DNA of 64,000 bases from Roseateles sp. YR242. Lineage in GTDB: Bacteria; Pseudomonadota; Gammaproteobacteria; Burkholderiales; Burkholderiaceae_C. Each line of letters starts with the position of its first letter. Position 1 is the stretch's first letter. Below, piece after piece: positions 1 to 8,972 of the stretch. The DNA is taken from positions 34,365 to 98,364 of the forward strand of contig NZ_FOAV01000018.1 of NCBI RefSeq assembly GCF_900109745.1. Reading direction: 5' to 3'. The translations under genes and the position numbers were made by a program. The notes under the pieces were generated by a model. It was not told the DNA's origin. It saw only the letters and a program-made list of their open reading frames with translations, and did no database searches.

Positions 1-150
1 GTGATTGATCACGGCCCCGGCCTGGCGCGTCTGCCCTGGGCGGCGGCCGTCACCACGCTGTGCGGACTGGCCGTGGCAGCCTGCAGCGTCTGGCTTGAGC
101 GCCGGGCCCATCCGTCGATGACGCCTGCGCAAAGCGCCATGGCGTCGTAG
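1..150 (+). CDS. C-terminal fragment of a membrane protein, possibly acyltransferase-3 family
   Basis: The window opens inside an open frame that ends at a TAG at 148-150. The 49 visible residues hold one hydrophobic segment (about residues 13-32) followed by a short basic then polar tail containing LERR. A last transmembrane helix ending in LERR is typical of acyltransferase-3 (OafA/YrhL-like) proteins, and two complete members of that family lie further along, at 3218-4186 and 7297-8394. The family call is an inference from a very short piece, and the start lies outside the window. Confidence 0.45.
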   Translation: MIDHGPGLARLPWAAAVTTLCGLAVAACSVWLERRAHPSMTPAQSAMAS

Positions 151-181
151 CGCGATTCGTACCACCTGAAAGCGAAATTCC

Positions 182-1486
182 ATGTTCAAGCTGATGAAGC
201 GTCTCGACGCACCCGACACCCTCCCACCTCAGCGGTCATCGACCGGAAGCGGCCGGTACCGCAGGGCGCTGCAACTCTTGCTGTTGTCGCTGGGGCTGCA
301 TGCGGCGCCGGGGCTATGCGCGCCGGTGCAGTCTGCGGGAAAGCTGACCTTTGTAGACGCGAACACCATGGTCGTGGCCGACTGGCGCGGCGGTCAACTG
401 CACGCCCTCACGCTGCCCGCAGTGGCGCCCGGCGCACCGGGTGCCTTCAATCTGAAGGACGTGTCGGCCGCCATTGCGCGCACGCTGCACACGAGCCCCG
501 AGAAGCTGCGCTTCCAGGACATGGCGGTCCGGCCAGGTAGCGAGGTGGCCTACATCGCGCTGTCGGTCGAAGGGAGGACCGCCGGCGCGGCCCCGATCCC
601 AGCGCTGGTCTCCGTCAACGCCGCCGGCCAGGTGGGCGTGGTGAACCTGGGCCAGGCCGCCCGAAAATCGGTGGCCATCGGCAACCTGCCATCCCCGGAC
701 AAGCATCTCTGGCGCGAAACACCGGCGGCCAGCTTCACCGTCACCGACATGAAGTACCACGACGGCAAGCTCTATGTCGCCGGGTTGTCCAACGCCAGCT
801 TCGCGTCCACGCTGCGTGTGTTTGACTTCCCCTTCCAGGGCCAGGCGGCCGTCAGCAGCATCGAGATGTACCACCCGGTGCACAACCAGGTCGAGACCCG
901 GGCACCCATCCGCAAGATGGTGATTACAGAGCTGAACGGCGAGCCGACCCTGGTGGCCGCATTCACTTGTTCTCCGCTGGTCACGATTCCGCTCAAGGAC
1001 TTGAAGGACGGCGCTCACCTCGCGGCCAAGACGGTCGCCGAGTTCGGCTGGGGCAGTGCCCCGGTGGGCATGGTGATGTTCGATGCCGGCCAGGGGCCCA
1101 TGGTGCTCCTGACCCACTCCCACAAGTCTGCCGACCTGATGTCCGTCACCGACATCGCGGGTGCATCGACGCAGCCAGGACTGTCTACACCGATCAAGTG
1201 GCCGTCCGAGCCCACCTTGGGACTGAAGTCCACCTACATCCCCATCCACGTTGCGCAGATTGACAACCAGGATGCCAACTTCCTCGTGGCGCTTCGCCGC
1301 AATGAAGCCAGCGGGGCCATGGAGTTGGTCTCGTTGCGCAAGGGCCTGTTCCTGCGCCTGAGCGACTTCGTCAACGAGTACGACTTCGCCGATTTCAAGT
1401 ACGAGCCCAATGACCACTGGCGCGACGTGCATCGCATGCTGCGCACCGACGAAGGCTACGCCGACCTGGCGCCTGCGAAGCCATGA
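182..1486 (+). CDS. Exported hypothetical protein, possibly beta-propeller-like
   Basis: This 434-aa protein has a basic N-terminus and a hydrophobic stretch at about residues 29-47 ending near LCAPVQ, which looks like a signal peptide. The mature part is rich in short beta-type segments with repeating phrases such as GKLYVAGLSN and ANFLVALRR. That would fit a periplasmic propeller-like fold, but no known domain is recognised. It overlaps the next gene by four bases (ATGA), so the two are translationally coupled and probably act together. Codon use and GC content match the neighbours. The function is unknown. Confidence 0.7.
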   Translation: MFKLMKRLDAPDTLPPQRSSTGSGRYRRALQLLLLSLGLHAAPGLCAPVQSAGKLTFVDANTMVVADWRGGQLHALTLPAVAPGAPGAFNLKDVSAAIARTLHTSPEKLRFQDMAVRPGSEVAYIALSVEGRTAGAAPIPALVSVNAAGQVGVVNLGQAARKSVAIGNLPSPDKHLWRETPAASFTVTDMKYHDGKLYVAGLSNASFASTLRVFDFPFQGQAAVSSIEMYHPVHNQVETRAPIRKMVITELNGEPTLVAAFTCSPLVTIPLKDLKDGAHLAAKTVAEFGWGSAPVGMVMFDAGQGPMVLLTHSHKSADLMSVTDIAGASTQPGLSTPIKWPSEPTLGLKSTYIPIHVAQIDNQDANFLVALRRNEASGAMELVSLRKGLFLRLSDFVNEYDFADFKYEPNDHWRDVHRMLRTDEGYADLAPAKP

Positions 1487-2274
1487 TGAGCGCCCTGCGG
1501 CTGGTGATGGTGATGGCCCTGGCGGGGCTGCCAACAGCATGGGCCGCGTCGGTCGATATTCATCCGGCAGGGCCGACGGTCCCGGAGAACCTGCTCAGGA
1601 TCGAGCTGCGCTTTTCGCAACCTCAACACCTGCCCTTCGACACGCGGCGCCTGACGCTGCTCGATGAAAGCGGCGTGGAGATCCGGAACGCCGTGCTGGA
1701 CCTGGCCCTGCCAAGCCCGGACGGCCGTCGCATCACCGTGCTGATGGATCCGGGGCGTGTGAAACGCGGCGTCGGCCCCAACCTGGACGCGGGACGGGCT
1801 TTGACGCCGGGGCGGAGGGTCAGCCTGCGGGTGGCTGACGCGGGCCTGCGCGGGCCGGCTGTCGTCAAGCAATGGGAAGTGTCGGCGGCCAACGAGCGCC
1901 CGCTCGACGTTGCGGCCTGGACGCTGCACGCACCACGAGCCCACAGCCAGGGCACATTGGTCTTGAACCTGCACGCGCCGATCAGTTCGACGGCCGAGGC
2001 CTTGATCGCCGTGGTGGATGGTGACGGCCGTCGCATCCCCGGGAGGGGGATATTGGCAGGGGATGATGCGGTCTGGCGCTTCACGCCTTCGCAGCCGTGG
2101 AAATCGGCGCCGTATGCGGTTGTCACGCATCCCGACCTGGAAGATGCCGCGGGCAACAGGGCTTGTGCCGCCTTCGAGCAGATGCGCGGTAGCGTGGTGG
2201 CCTGCGACACCGGCGTCCGGATGAACTTCTCACCGGCGGGCGCGAGCCGACCTCCCGGTGGCCCGCGCCCATAA
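1483..2274 (+). CDS. Exported hypothetical protein coupled to the preceding gene
   Basis: This 263-aa protein starts with a clear signal peptide (MMSALRLVMVMALAGLPTAWA, cleavage near residue 21). The mature part is beta-rich and resembles an Ig-like or copper-resistance-CopC-like sandwich in its early phrases (IHPAGPTVPENLLRIELRFSQP), with a second segment near residue 145 beginning DVAAWTLHAPRAH. That resemblance is only suggestive, because I cannot show a metal site. The start overlaps the stop of the upstream exported protein (ATGA). A hairpin follows the stop at 2275-2300. The function is unknown; it may be a periplasmic or surface partner of the first protein. Confidence 0.7.
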   Translation: MMSALRLVMVMALAGLPTAWAASVDIHPAGPTVPENLLRIELRFSQPQHLPFDTRRLTLLDESGVEIRNAVLDLALPSPDGRRITVLMDPGRVKRGVGPNLDAGRALTPGRRVSLRVADAGLRGPAVVKQWEVSAANERPLDVAAWTLHAPRAHSQGTLVLNLHAPISSTAEALIAVVDGDGRRIPGRGILAGDDAVWRFTPSQPWKSAPYAVVTHPDLEDAAGNRACAAFEQMRGSVVACDTGVRMNFSPAGASRPPGGPRP

Positions 2275-2300
2275 AGAGGGACTGCGCTTGCAGTCCCTCT
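2275..2300. terminator. Bidirectional hairpin between convergent genes
   Basis: A perfect 11-bp stem (AGAGGGACTGC pairs with GCAGTCCCTCT) with a four-base loop GCTT lies 1 bp after the plus-strand stop and 8 bp after the minus-strand SDR stop. On the minus strand the stem is followed by TTTAT. On the plus strand it is followed by GGGTTC, so termination should be better for the SDR transcript. Confidence 0.7.
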
Positions 2301-2307
2301 GGGTTCG

Positions 2308-3099
2308 TCAGAACGCGCTCTTCACCACGCCGCCGTCCACACGCAGCGCGGCACCGGTCGTGGCTGACGCGAGCGGGCTCACCACATAGGCCACCAGCGA
2401 GGCCACCTCCTGCGGGGTGCCGAAGCGCTTGATCAACGAGGTCGGACGCACGTGGTCGAAGAACTCGGCCTCAACCTGCTCGAAGCTCTTGTCGCTGGCC
2501 TTCGCCAGGCCGTCCACGAAGTCGCCCACGCCGCGCGACTTGGTGGGGCCGGGCAGGACGCTGTTGACCGTGATGCCGGTGCCGGCGACGGATTCCGCCA
2601 AACCACGCGACACAGCGAGCTGTGCGGTCTTGGTCATGCCGTAATGGATCATCTCGGTCGGGATCTGTACCGCGCTTTCGCTGGAGATGAAGATGATGCG
2701 TCCCCAGTTGGCGCGCTTCATCTCGGGCAACACCAGCCGTGCCAGGCGGACGCCGCTCAGCACGTTGACGTCGAAGAACCGCAACCAGTCCTCGTCCGGG
2801 ATCTCTTCGAACGGCTTGGCCTCGAAGATGCCGAGGTTGTTGACGAGGATGTTGATGCCGGGGTGGCGCCGCACCACTTCATCCGCCGCCTCGGCGGTGC
2901 TCAGGTCTGCTGCAAAGCCGAGCACGGTGCCCTGGGTCTCGGCGCGGATGCTGGCGACCGCTTCATCAACGGCGGCTTGTGTCCGGCCGTTGACGATGAC
3001 GCTGGCGCCTTCCTGCGCCAGCGTACGTGCGATGGCATAGCCGATGCCAGCGGTGCTGCCGCTCACCAGGGCCAATTTGCCTTTGAGTTGAAGATCCAT
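2308..3099 (-). CDS. SDR-family oxidoreductase
   Basis: This is a 263-aa classical short-chain dehydrogenase/reductase. The NAD(P)-binding glycine motif is GSTAGIGYA (residues about 14-22), NNLG follows near residue 90, and the catalytic residues appear as S in FISSESA and YGMTK (Y-x-x-x-K). The C-terminus has the usual GAALRVDGG. Length and layout are standard. It is transcribed alone, between the acyltransferase upstream and a hairpin downstream. The substrate cannot be told from sequence. Confidence 0.9.
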   Translation of the reverse strand: MDLQLKGKLALVSGSTAGIGYAIARTLAQEGASVIVNGRTQAAVDEAVASIRAETQGTVLGFAADLSTAEAADEVVRRHPGINILVNNLGIFEAKPFEEIPDEDWLRFFDVNVLSGVRLARLVLPEMKRANWGRIIFISSESAVQIPTEMIHYGMTKTAQLAVSRGLAESVAGTGITVNSVLPGPTKSRGVGDFVDGLAKASDKSFEQVEAEFFDHVRPTSLIKRFGTPQEVASLVAYVVSPLASATTGAALRVDGGVVKSAF

Positions 3100-3217
3100 G
3101 TTGATGCTCCTTGATAGCTAGGACGAAAACCGTTCACTGTCACAAGAATCCCGGTCTGAAGCCTCTCCCAATTGATGGATTTTGGTCGCGGCTCGCGACG
3201 GGCGGGACTTTCTCGTT

Positions 3218-4186
3218 CTACTGACCATCCAGCCTGGCCTTGGCGCCTGGCAGCCAGCGCTCCAGCACAAGCAGGGCGCCTATGGACAGACCTGCCGCTG
3301 CGGCCCAGAGCGCATCGCTTCGCGATATGTCGAGGGCTCTGAGGGTCTCGATCATCAGGGGATGGAGCAGATAGATGCCAAGGGCCAGGCGCCTTCCCCA
3401 ATCCGCCATCCGTTCCGCTGATGGCGACGATGGAAGGGCGAAGCCAGCGCCCATGGCGGCAACGCCGCAGAGCATCGCTCCCACCGGCATCTGGAGTTCA
3501 GTGGGCGCCCCAGCGCGTCGATAGAGCAGGTAGGCCTGCACCAGCCCCAGCAGCAGGCCGACCATGAGCAGGTGTGGCCATCTTCGTGAAAGTACATGGC
3601 TGGGAATGCTGGCCAGCTTGACGCCCAACCAGACCAAGCCGATGCCTCCCACGAAGCGGGAGACATACATCACCTCCCAGCTCACCCGTCTCAGCAGGGT
3701 CAGGGAATCCACCGCGCTGCAGACCATCAGCATGGCGGCGATCAACAGCCATGCCCACCGGGAGGCGAGCCACGCTGGAAGGAGGTAGACGACCAGCAGC
3801 GCGGCCAGCGCCGAGTGCAGGAACCACAAGGGGCCCCAGACACCCCGCGTGATGGTGGCGGAGGAGACGATGCGCTCCACGGCAGGCCCCAGCCCCACCA
3901 TCAGCACCAGGGCCCCGGCGTAAATGACGTTCCAGACCACGACCAGCCGCCATACCCGCTGCAGGGCCGCACCGGCCGGCTGGCGCCATGAGGGCCTGAT
4001 CCCGACGAAGTAGCCCATCACCACGAAGAAGAAGGGAACCACCCAGCGGCCGGCGGCCCTGCTGGTGGCCATCAACCAGTGAGGCCATTCCGGGAACGCA
4101 CCGACATGTAGACCGACAACGAGCACGGCTCCCAGAATGCGGAGCGCATCGATGCCTGGTTGGCGAGCCGATCTGCTGACGTTCAT
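3218..4186 (-). CDS. Acyltransferase-3 family membrane protein
   Basis: This 322-aa polytopic membrane protein has about ten hydrophobic helices. The opening ARQPGIDALRILGAVLVVGLHVG matches the N-terminal helix of acyltransferase-3 (OafA/WecH-like) enzymes, with the conserved arginine and histidine in the first helix. FFFVVMGYFVGIRP is the usual second block. Such enzymes move acetyl or succinyl groups onto polysaccharides or glycans at the inner membrane. The substrate is unknown. It is one of three such genes, counting the partial one, in the first 8.4 kb. Confidence 0.85.
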   Translation of the reverse strand: MNVSRSARQPGIDALRILGAVLVVGLHVGAFPEWPHWLMATSRAAGRWVVPFFFVVMGYFVGIRPSWRQPAGAALQRVWRLVVVWNVIYAGALVLMVGLGPAVERIVSSATITRGVWGPLWFLHSALAALLVVYLLPAWLASRWAWLLIAAMLMVCSAVDSLTLLRRVSWEVMYVSRFVGGIGLVWLGVKLASIPSHVLSRRWPHLLMVGLLLGLVQAYLLYRRAGAPTELQMPVGAMLCGVAAMGAGFALPSSPSAERMADWGRRLALGIYLLHPLMIETLRALDISRSDALWAAAAGLSIGALLVLERWLPGAKARLDGQ

Positions 4187-4409
4187 ACCGGTCCTGTCGT
4201 CGCGGTGATTGCGGCGCTGCGCGGATTCTCTGCGCGCGGCGATGGATCACCAACTTTTTCATCCGACCCCAAAGTACTAGTGCTACTGGCGGATTGAAGC
4301 TTTTCAAGCGCAGACCGAGACTGGCTTCGCTGCCAACAGAAGACGCTCTGATTCCAACGGAGCACCCACCTGTTGGCAACGACCTCCCACTCTCATTCAG
4401 GAATTCGCC

Positions 4410-4961
4410 ATGTCCACTGTCATTCGCTCCGATCTGCTGCTGTCAACATCCGCCTTCAGCCATGTCATCGACGTTCCCATCGAACAGGTCGACATCGCCC
4501 AATGGCTGTTTGCGTTGCCCGACGCCGAATACCAGCGCTGCGCGCCGCCCGACCATATCGCCGCCGGCGCCACCTGGACCGATGATGGCCGGCGCATGTC
4601 CATCAACGTGGAGATGATCGGCACGGGTCTGGTGGTGCAGCATTACGTCGCCGAGGTGGCTGAGAAGACGTATTGCAAGATGGTGTCAACCTCCGACGTC
4701 TTCACGCCGCATGGTCGCACCAAGGTTCAGGTCATCTGGGAACTGAGCGCCAAGGCGGTGGATGGACAGCGCACTGAATACACCAACAAGGTCACCTCCC
4801 ACCCCACGGAAGACTTCCTTGCCTTCCTGGAGAAGAACAGCATCAGCTTCGAACAGGCCGCGCGCGACCGTGATGCAGCCTCCGGCGATCACAACAGCCG
4901 CGAGACGCCGCTGTTCGCCGAAAGCATTGCGCGGTTGGCGCGGGGCCAGAAGAACATCTGA
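4410..4961 (+). CDS. Hypothetical protein, possibly SRPBCC-like
   Basis: This 183-aa soluble protein has no signal peptide or membrane segment. It has alternating beta-type strands (RMSINVEMIGTGLVVQHYVAE, RTKVQVIWELSAKAVDGQRTEYTNKVTSH) and a helical C-terminus. That is the pattern of a START/SRPBCC ligand-binding fold, but no signature motif allows a firm call. It stands alone, seven bases before the stop of the convergent MFS gene. A 223-bp non-coding stretch precedes it and probably holds its promoter. Confidence 0.6.
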   Translation: MSTVIRSDLLLSTSAFSHVIDVPIEQVDIAQWLFALPDAEYQRCAPPDHIAAGATWTDDGRRMSINVEMIGTGLVVQHYVAEVAEKTYCKMVSTSDVFTPHGRTKVQVIWELSAKAVDGQRTEYTNKVTSHPTEDFLAFLEKNSISFEQAARDRDAASGDHNSRETPLFAESIARLARGQKNI

Positions 4962-4968
4962 GCGGGCC

Positions 4969-6168
4969 TCACTGGGGCTGCGGGGCCAGCACGCCCCGGC
5001 GGGCTTGTTGCGACTGGGCCAGCACCAGCACAAAGCCCACCGCTGCCAGCGCAGCCCCGGCGATGGAGACGCTGGCATAACCCAGCCCGGCCTGCAGCAC
5101 CACACCGCCCAGTGCAGCGCCCAGCGCATTGCCCAGATTGAAGGCGCCGATGTTCACGGAGGAGGCGAGGCCCGGCGCACCCGTGGCGCTGCGCATCACC
5201 CGCATCTGCACGGGCGGGACCACACCAAAGGCGGCAATTCCCCACACCAGCAAAGCCACGGCGGTGCCGATCTTCGACGCGGACAGCCACGGGAACGCGA
5301 TCATCACCACCGCCAGCAGCAGCAGGAAGCCCATCAATGCGCCGTCCACCGACTTGTCGGCCAGCTTGCCGCCGAGCGTGTTGCCGATGGTGAAACCCAC
5401 GCCGATCAGCACCAGCATCCCGGTGATGAAACCCGGCGAGGCCTGTGTAAGCGTCTCCAGCGACGGGTTGATATAGGTGTAGAGCGTGAACATCGCGGCG
5501 GCCCCCAACACCGTGGTGCTCAAGGCCATCAACACGGTGGGGCGGGTGAGCACCCGCAGTTCCGCACGAACGTTCGGGGCCGTGCCGGCACTGCCAGCGG
5601 GAAGCGCCAACCGCAGCGAGGTCATCGCCACCAGCCCCAGCACGGCAATGGCCGCAAAGGACTCACGCCATCCGATGGCCTGCCCCAGCCAAGTCGCGGC
5701 GGGCACCCCGCCCACGTTGGCGATCGTCAGCCCCATGAACATCGCTGCCACCGCACTGGCCTGCTTCTCTCGCGGCACCAGGCTGGCGGCCACCAGCGAA
5801 CCCAGACCGAAGAACGCACCGTGGTTGAAGCTGGTGAGCACCCGGGCCATCAGCAGGCTGGCGTAGTTGGGCGCGAGCGCAGAAGCCAGGTTGCCCAGGG
5901 TGAAGATGGCCATCAGCACGATCAGGGCCTGACGGCGCGGCCAGCGCGACAGCAGCAGGGTCATGATGGGCGCGCCCACCATCACCCCGGTGGCGTAGGC
6001 GGACACCAGCATGCCGGCGGTGGGGATGGACACGCCGACCCCCTGTGCGATGGTGGGCAGCATGCCCATCGGGCCGAATTCGGTGGTGCCGATGCCAAAG
6101 GCGCCAACCGCGAGCGCCAGCAGCGGCCAGGTGGCGCTTTTCTGGGGAGTGGAGAGATCGGTGTTCAT
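4969..6168 (-). CDS. MFS transporter, DHA1 / AraJ-like
   Basis: The protein has 399 aa with 12 predicted helices and looks like a drug or sugar efflux permease of the major facilitator superfamily. The first helix carries GAFGIGTTEFGPMGMLPTIA, the hallmark of the AraJ/YdhP/PbuE branch, and SRWPRRQ fills the loop 2-3 motif A position. I chose the ATG at 6168 (MNTDLSTPQ); an upstream in-frame extension encodes unlikely proline/arginine-rich sequence. It is divergent from a LysR gene across 138 bp, a classical regulator-target pair. Confidence 0.88.
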   Translation of the reverse strand: MNTDLSTPQKSATWPLLALAVGAFGIGTTEFGPMGMLPTIAQGVGVSIPTAGMLVSAYATGVMVGAPIMTLLLSRWPRRQALIVLMAIFTLGNLASALAPNYASLLMARVLTSFNHGAFFGLGSLVAASLVPREKQASAVAAMFMGLTIANVGGVPAATWLGQAIGWRESFAAIAVLGLVAMTSLRLALPAGSAGTAPNVRAELRVLTRPTVLMALSTTVLGAAAMFTLYTYINPSLETLTQASPGFITGMLVLIGVGFTIGNTLGGKLADKSVDGALMGFLLLLAVVMIAFPWLSASKIGTAVALLVWGIAAFGVVPPVQMRVMRSATGAPGLASSVNIGAFNLGNALGAALGGVVLQAGLGYASVSIAGAALAAVGFVLVLAQSQQARRGVLAPQPQ

Positions 6169-6306
6169 GGGGTATTTGCTGCCAATCTGGGCCGGAGCCC
6201 GGGCCGGCCCCCGGAATTCCGGGAGCCTCTGGGGTCGCATTGTCTGGCTTCATCTTTTGCAGATAAAGCGCTATAACCGACAAATACCTTTGCTCAAATT
6301 GGAAAA
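6169..6306. promoter_or_regulatory. Divergent MFS/LysR control region
   Basis: These 138 bp separate two divergent starts. The LysR-proximal half is AT-rich compared with the surroundings (around 6255-6306, with GATAAAGCGCTATAA and AAATACC), as expected for promoters and a LysR binding site. I could not pick out a single convincing T-N11-A box. Confidence 0.45.
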
Positions 6307-7251
6307 ATGAAATTCACGCTGGAGGAGCTGGAAGTCTTTCTGGCTGTGGTGGACACCGGCTCCCTGACCGCTGCGGCGCTCCGGCTGGCGCAACCCGTGT
6401 CGTCCATCAGCCGCAGCCTTCGCCGGCTGGAAGAGGCGCTGCAGACCACGCTGCTGAGACGCACCACGCGGCGGCTGGACCTGACGGACGAGGGCTGCAG
6501 CTTCCTGAAGGACGCGCGCCAGATCATGGTGTCCGTCCAGGCGGCCGAGGAGCGGCTGCTGGTGCGCAAAGGGCAGCCGTCGGGGCCCCTCAGGGTGGAT
6601 GCTGCCACCCCGTTCCTGCTGCACGTCCTGGCACCGCTGATGGAGGGGTATCGGAAGCGTTTTCCGCTGGTGGAGCTGGAGCTGAGCAGCAACGAGGGCT
6701 ATGTGGACCTGCTGGAGCGGCGCATCGACCTGGCCATCCGCATTGGTCTGTTGAAGGATTCCACGCTGCACAGCCGGCTGTTGTGCCATTGCCGCCTGCG
6801 GCTGCTCGCCAGCCCGGCCTATATCGAACGCCATGGGCTGCCCCGCAACGTGGCGGCGTTGGCGCAGCATGTGCTGCTCGGGTTCAGCCAACCCGAGAGC
6901 CTGAACGCCTGGCCGGTGCGCCATGGGGACGCCCCGTCTTTCCAGATCCGGCCGGACATGGCGGCCAGCAGTGGCGAGGTTCTGCGGCAGTTGGCCCTGA
7001 ACGGGCAGGGCATTGTCAGCCTGGCGGATTTCATGACGGAGGGCGACCGCGCCAGTGGTGCCCTGGTGGAGGTGCTGGCGGAGCACAACTCGGGGGCCAC
7101 CCAGCCCATCCATGCCGTCTATTACGCCCACTCGGCGGTGTCGATGCGGGTGTCGTCATTTGTGGAGCACCTGCGAGAAGTGTCGGCCACCTGGCGTTGG
7201 GCCGTGAAGCCGTCTCGGCGTGGGCGTGCCAGTGGAGCTGACGGCGCCTGA
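6307..7251 (+). CDS. LysR-family transcriptional regulator
   Basis: The 314-aa protein has the LysR N-terminal winged helix-turn-helix (residues 1-60: LEELEVFLAVVDTGSLTAAALRLAQPVSSISRSLRRLEEAL), then the co-inducer-binding domain (about 90-295). It is close in style to the CrgA/YafC group that regulates efflux and oxidoreductase genes. It is divergent from the MFS transporter at 4969-6168, its most likely target. The inducer is unknown. Confidence 0.92.
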   Translation: MKFTLEELEVFLAVVDTGSLTAAALRLAQPVSSISRSLRRLEEALQTTLLRRTTRRLDLTDEGCSFLKDARQIMVSVQAAEERLLVRKGQPSGPLRVDAATPFLLHVLAPLMEGYRKRFPLVELELSSNEGYVDLLERRIDLAIRIGLLKDSTLHSRLLCHCRLRLLASPAYIERHGLPRNVAALAQHVLLGFSQPESLNAWPVRHGDAPSFQIRPDMAASSGEVLRQLALNGQGIVSLADFMTEGDRASGALVEVLAEHNSGATQPIHAVYYAHSAVSMRVSSFVEHLREVSATWRWAVKPSRRGRASGADGA

Positions 7252-7296
7252 GCCACGGCCGATCGGCTACGATCCGCGCCAATCAGGGAGAGAACA

Positions 7297-8394
7297 ATGA
7301 GCAATCAACGCGCCCGAATCGCCGGGCTGGATGGCGTGCGCGCGCTTTGCGTGCTGCTGGTATTCACGGAGCACTTTGTCTTTGGCGGCCATAACCTTGG
7401 CGGCCTCGGCGTAAAGGTGTTCTTCGCGTTGAGTGGATTCCTGATCGTTGGCATTCTCCACGGCCAACGCGCCAAGGTGGAGGCCGGTGCCAGCACCGCA
7501 GCCCGGGAGCTGCGCAGTTTCTGGGTCAGCCGCTCACTGCGCATCTTCCCCATCTACTACCTGGTGCTGACCCTGCTGTTGGCGAAGTTCCTCCTCAAGG
7601 GCGTGCCACTGCACACCGATGGGCTGCGCTACTACTTCGTGTTTCTGGGCAACGTCTACATCCAGTACAAGTCCCATGCCTGGAGCAACATTTCCCATCT
7701 CTGGAGCATCTCGGTGGAGCAGCATTTCTACCTGCTGGCATCGCCCCTGCTGCTCTGGACCTCTGCTGCGCGGCATCACCTGATCACCCTGGCCTTGCTG
7801 GCGGTCTCGGTCGCCGCCGCGGTGGTGGACTTCGCGAACTATGAGAATGTCCCGCAGCCCTACCTGCCGGATCTGCCGTTTTTCGCCTTCATGGCGTGCG
7901 GCGCACTGCTGGCACTGGCGCGTGCCGCAGGCAAGCAGGTGCTGACGCCTGCGCTGTTGGCGGCCGTCTTCCTGGTGGGGGCGGTGTTGTTTGCTGATGC
8001 TTCGGCCGGCGCCTTCACCATCACGTCGGCGGGCGCATTGCGCGGATTGCGGGAACTGGGCGCTCTGATGATCTGCTTTGCCGTGTTGGCCTACATCCCT
8101 GCGGCCCAGGAGGGGCAGATTGTTCGGGCACTTGAGTTCGCACCGCTGCGTTATCTGGGCACCATCAGTTACGGTTTCTACGTCTATCACTACTTCTTCC
8201 CCAACTTCCTCCAATACGCAGACCGTCTGACGTGGCTGCCGTATGCCAGCGTCTTCCTCGTCGCCGCACAGTTCCTGGCCACCTGCGTTGTCGCCGCCCT
8301 CTCGTGGGAAGTGCTGGAGCGCCGCCTGCTGAGCTTCAAGAAGCGCCGGCAGCCCGGCGCGGGTGGGGCTGCCGTGGGCGCAGTGCCGGGTTGA
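7297..8394 (+). CDS. Acyltransferase-3 family membrane protein (OafA-like)
   Basis: The 365-aa polytopic protein starts with RIAGLDGVRALCVLLVFTEHFVFG, the acyltransferase-3 signature with the catalytic-type histidine in helix 1. It continues with KVFFALSGFLIVGIL and WVSRSLRIFPIYYLVL, which match the R-x-x-RI-x-P-x-Y block. SISVEQHFYL (about residue 145) is the conserved W-S-x-x-V-E-x-x-F-Y equivalent. It is probably an O-acetyltransferase of a surface glycan. A ribosome-binding site GGGAGAG lies 9 bp upstream. It is single, 45 bp after the LysR gene. Confidence 0.92.
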   Translation: MSNQRARIAGLDGVRALCVLLVFTEHFVFGGHNLGGLGVKVFFALSGFLIVGILHGQRAKVEAGASTAARELRSFWVSRSLRIFPIYYLVLTLLLAKFLLKGVPLHTDGLRYYFVFLGNVYIQYKSHAWSNISHLWSISVEQHFYLLASPLLLWTSAARHHLITLALLAVSVAAAVVDFANYENVPQPYLPDLPFFAFMACGALLALARAAGKQVLTPALLAAVFLVGAVLFADASAGAFTITSAGALRGLRELGALMICFAVLAYIPAAQEGQIVRALEFAPLRYLGTISYGFYVYHYFFPNFLQYADRLTWLPYASVFLVAAQFLATCVVAALSWEVLERRLLSFKKRRQPGAGGAAVGAVPG

Positions 8395-8487
8395 GCGCGC
8401 TGGGCAGGCCTTTGCTCAGGGGGGTGGGAATCCCGCTTGCCCGTCAAGGTGATCGGGAATCTCCCGTGACAGACGGCCTCGCCCTAC

Positions 8488-8862
8488 ATGCTGAACTCCG
8501 CCACTCCCACCGTGCTTTTGGTCGATGACGTCCCTGAGACCTTGGAGACGTTGTCCGCCGTCCTCAGTGCTGACGGGTTTCAGGTAAAGACCGCCGGCTC
8601 CGCGCAAGAGGCGCTGGAGCTGATTTCCCGGGAGCAGCCGGGGGCCCTGGTGTCCGACCTGGACATGCCGGGCATGAACGGTTACGAACTGGCCCGCCAA
8701 GTGCGCTCCCTGTATCCGGACGAAGTGCTGCTGATCGCCTTGTCGGGCACGCTGCCTTCTGGAAAGAACGCGCTCACCAACTGCTTCGGGTTTGATCATC
8801 TGCTGGGCAAGCCCGTGCCGGTGAGTGTGCTGGAAGGTTTGCTGCGCCTGGAAAACGCCTGA
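8488..8862 (+). CDS. Stand-alone response-regulator receiver
   Basis: The 124-aa protein is a single CheY-like receiver with no output domain. The acidic pocket is D13-D14 and the phospho-acceptor is D57 in SDLDMPGMNG. The switch serine is in IALSG and the conserved lysine in GKPVP, so it should be phosphorylatable. No histidine kinase is adjacent. It may serve chemotaxis, or act as a phosphate sink or adaptor for a distant kinase. Confidence 0.9.
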   Translation: MLNSATPTVLLVDDVPETLETLSAVLSADGFQVKTAGSAQEALELISREQPGALVSDLDMPGMNGYELARQVRSLYPDEVLLIALSGTLPSGKNALTNCFGFDHLLGKPVPVSVLEGLLRLENA

Positions 8863-8930
8863 GCCATCCCCTGGGCGTCGCCATATCGCCTGCAATCGCC
8901 GCGGTTTGTGCCTTGCGCCCCGGCCCGAAT

Positions 8931-8972
8931 CGGGGCCACCTCGGCTCGCGGGAGTGATGCAGAGGTGCCCTA
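8931..8972 (-). repeat. Copy 1 of a 42-bp dispersed repeat
   Basis: Read on the minus strand this begins TAGGGCACCTCTGCATCACT and continues to GAGGTGGCCCCG. A closely similar 42-bp sequence lies at 60363-60404 on the plus strand (35 of 42 positions equal without gaps, more if a one-base shift in the middle is allowed). Within it CACCTC can pair with GAGGTG to form a hairpin. It sits in the 283-bp gap between the receiver gene and the PEP-CTERM gene. Possible origin: end of an insertion sequence or a small mobile repeat. Confidence 0.6.

Noticed and set aside
314..1540. Long open frame antisense to the exported protein gene
   Set aside because: High GC content keeps the antisense frame open; its product is a low-complexity Arg/Gly/His mix with no domain, whereas the plus-strand protein has a signal peptide and normal composition.
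4762..6276. 504-codon frame antisense to the MFS gene
   Set aside because: The product is mostly Gln/His/Gly/Arg without structure, while the minus strand encodes a clear 12-helix transporter.
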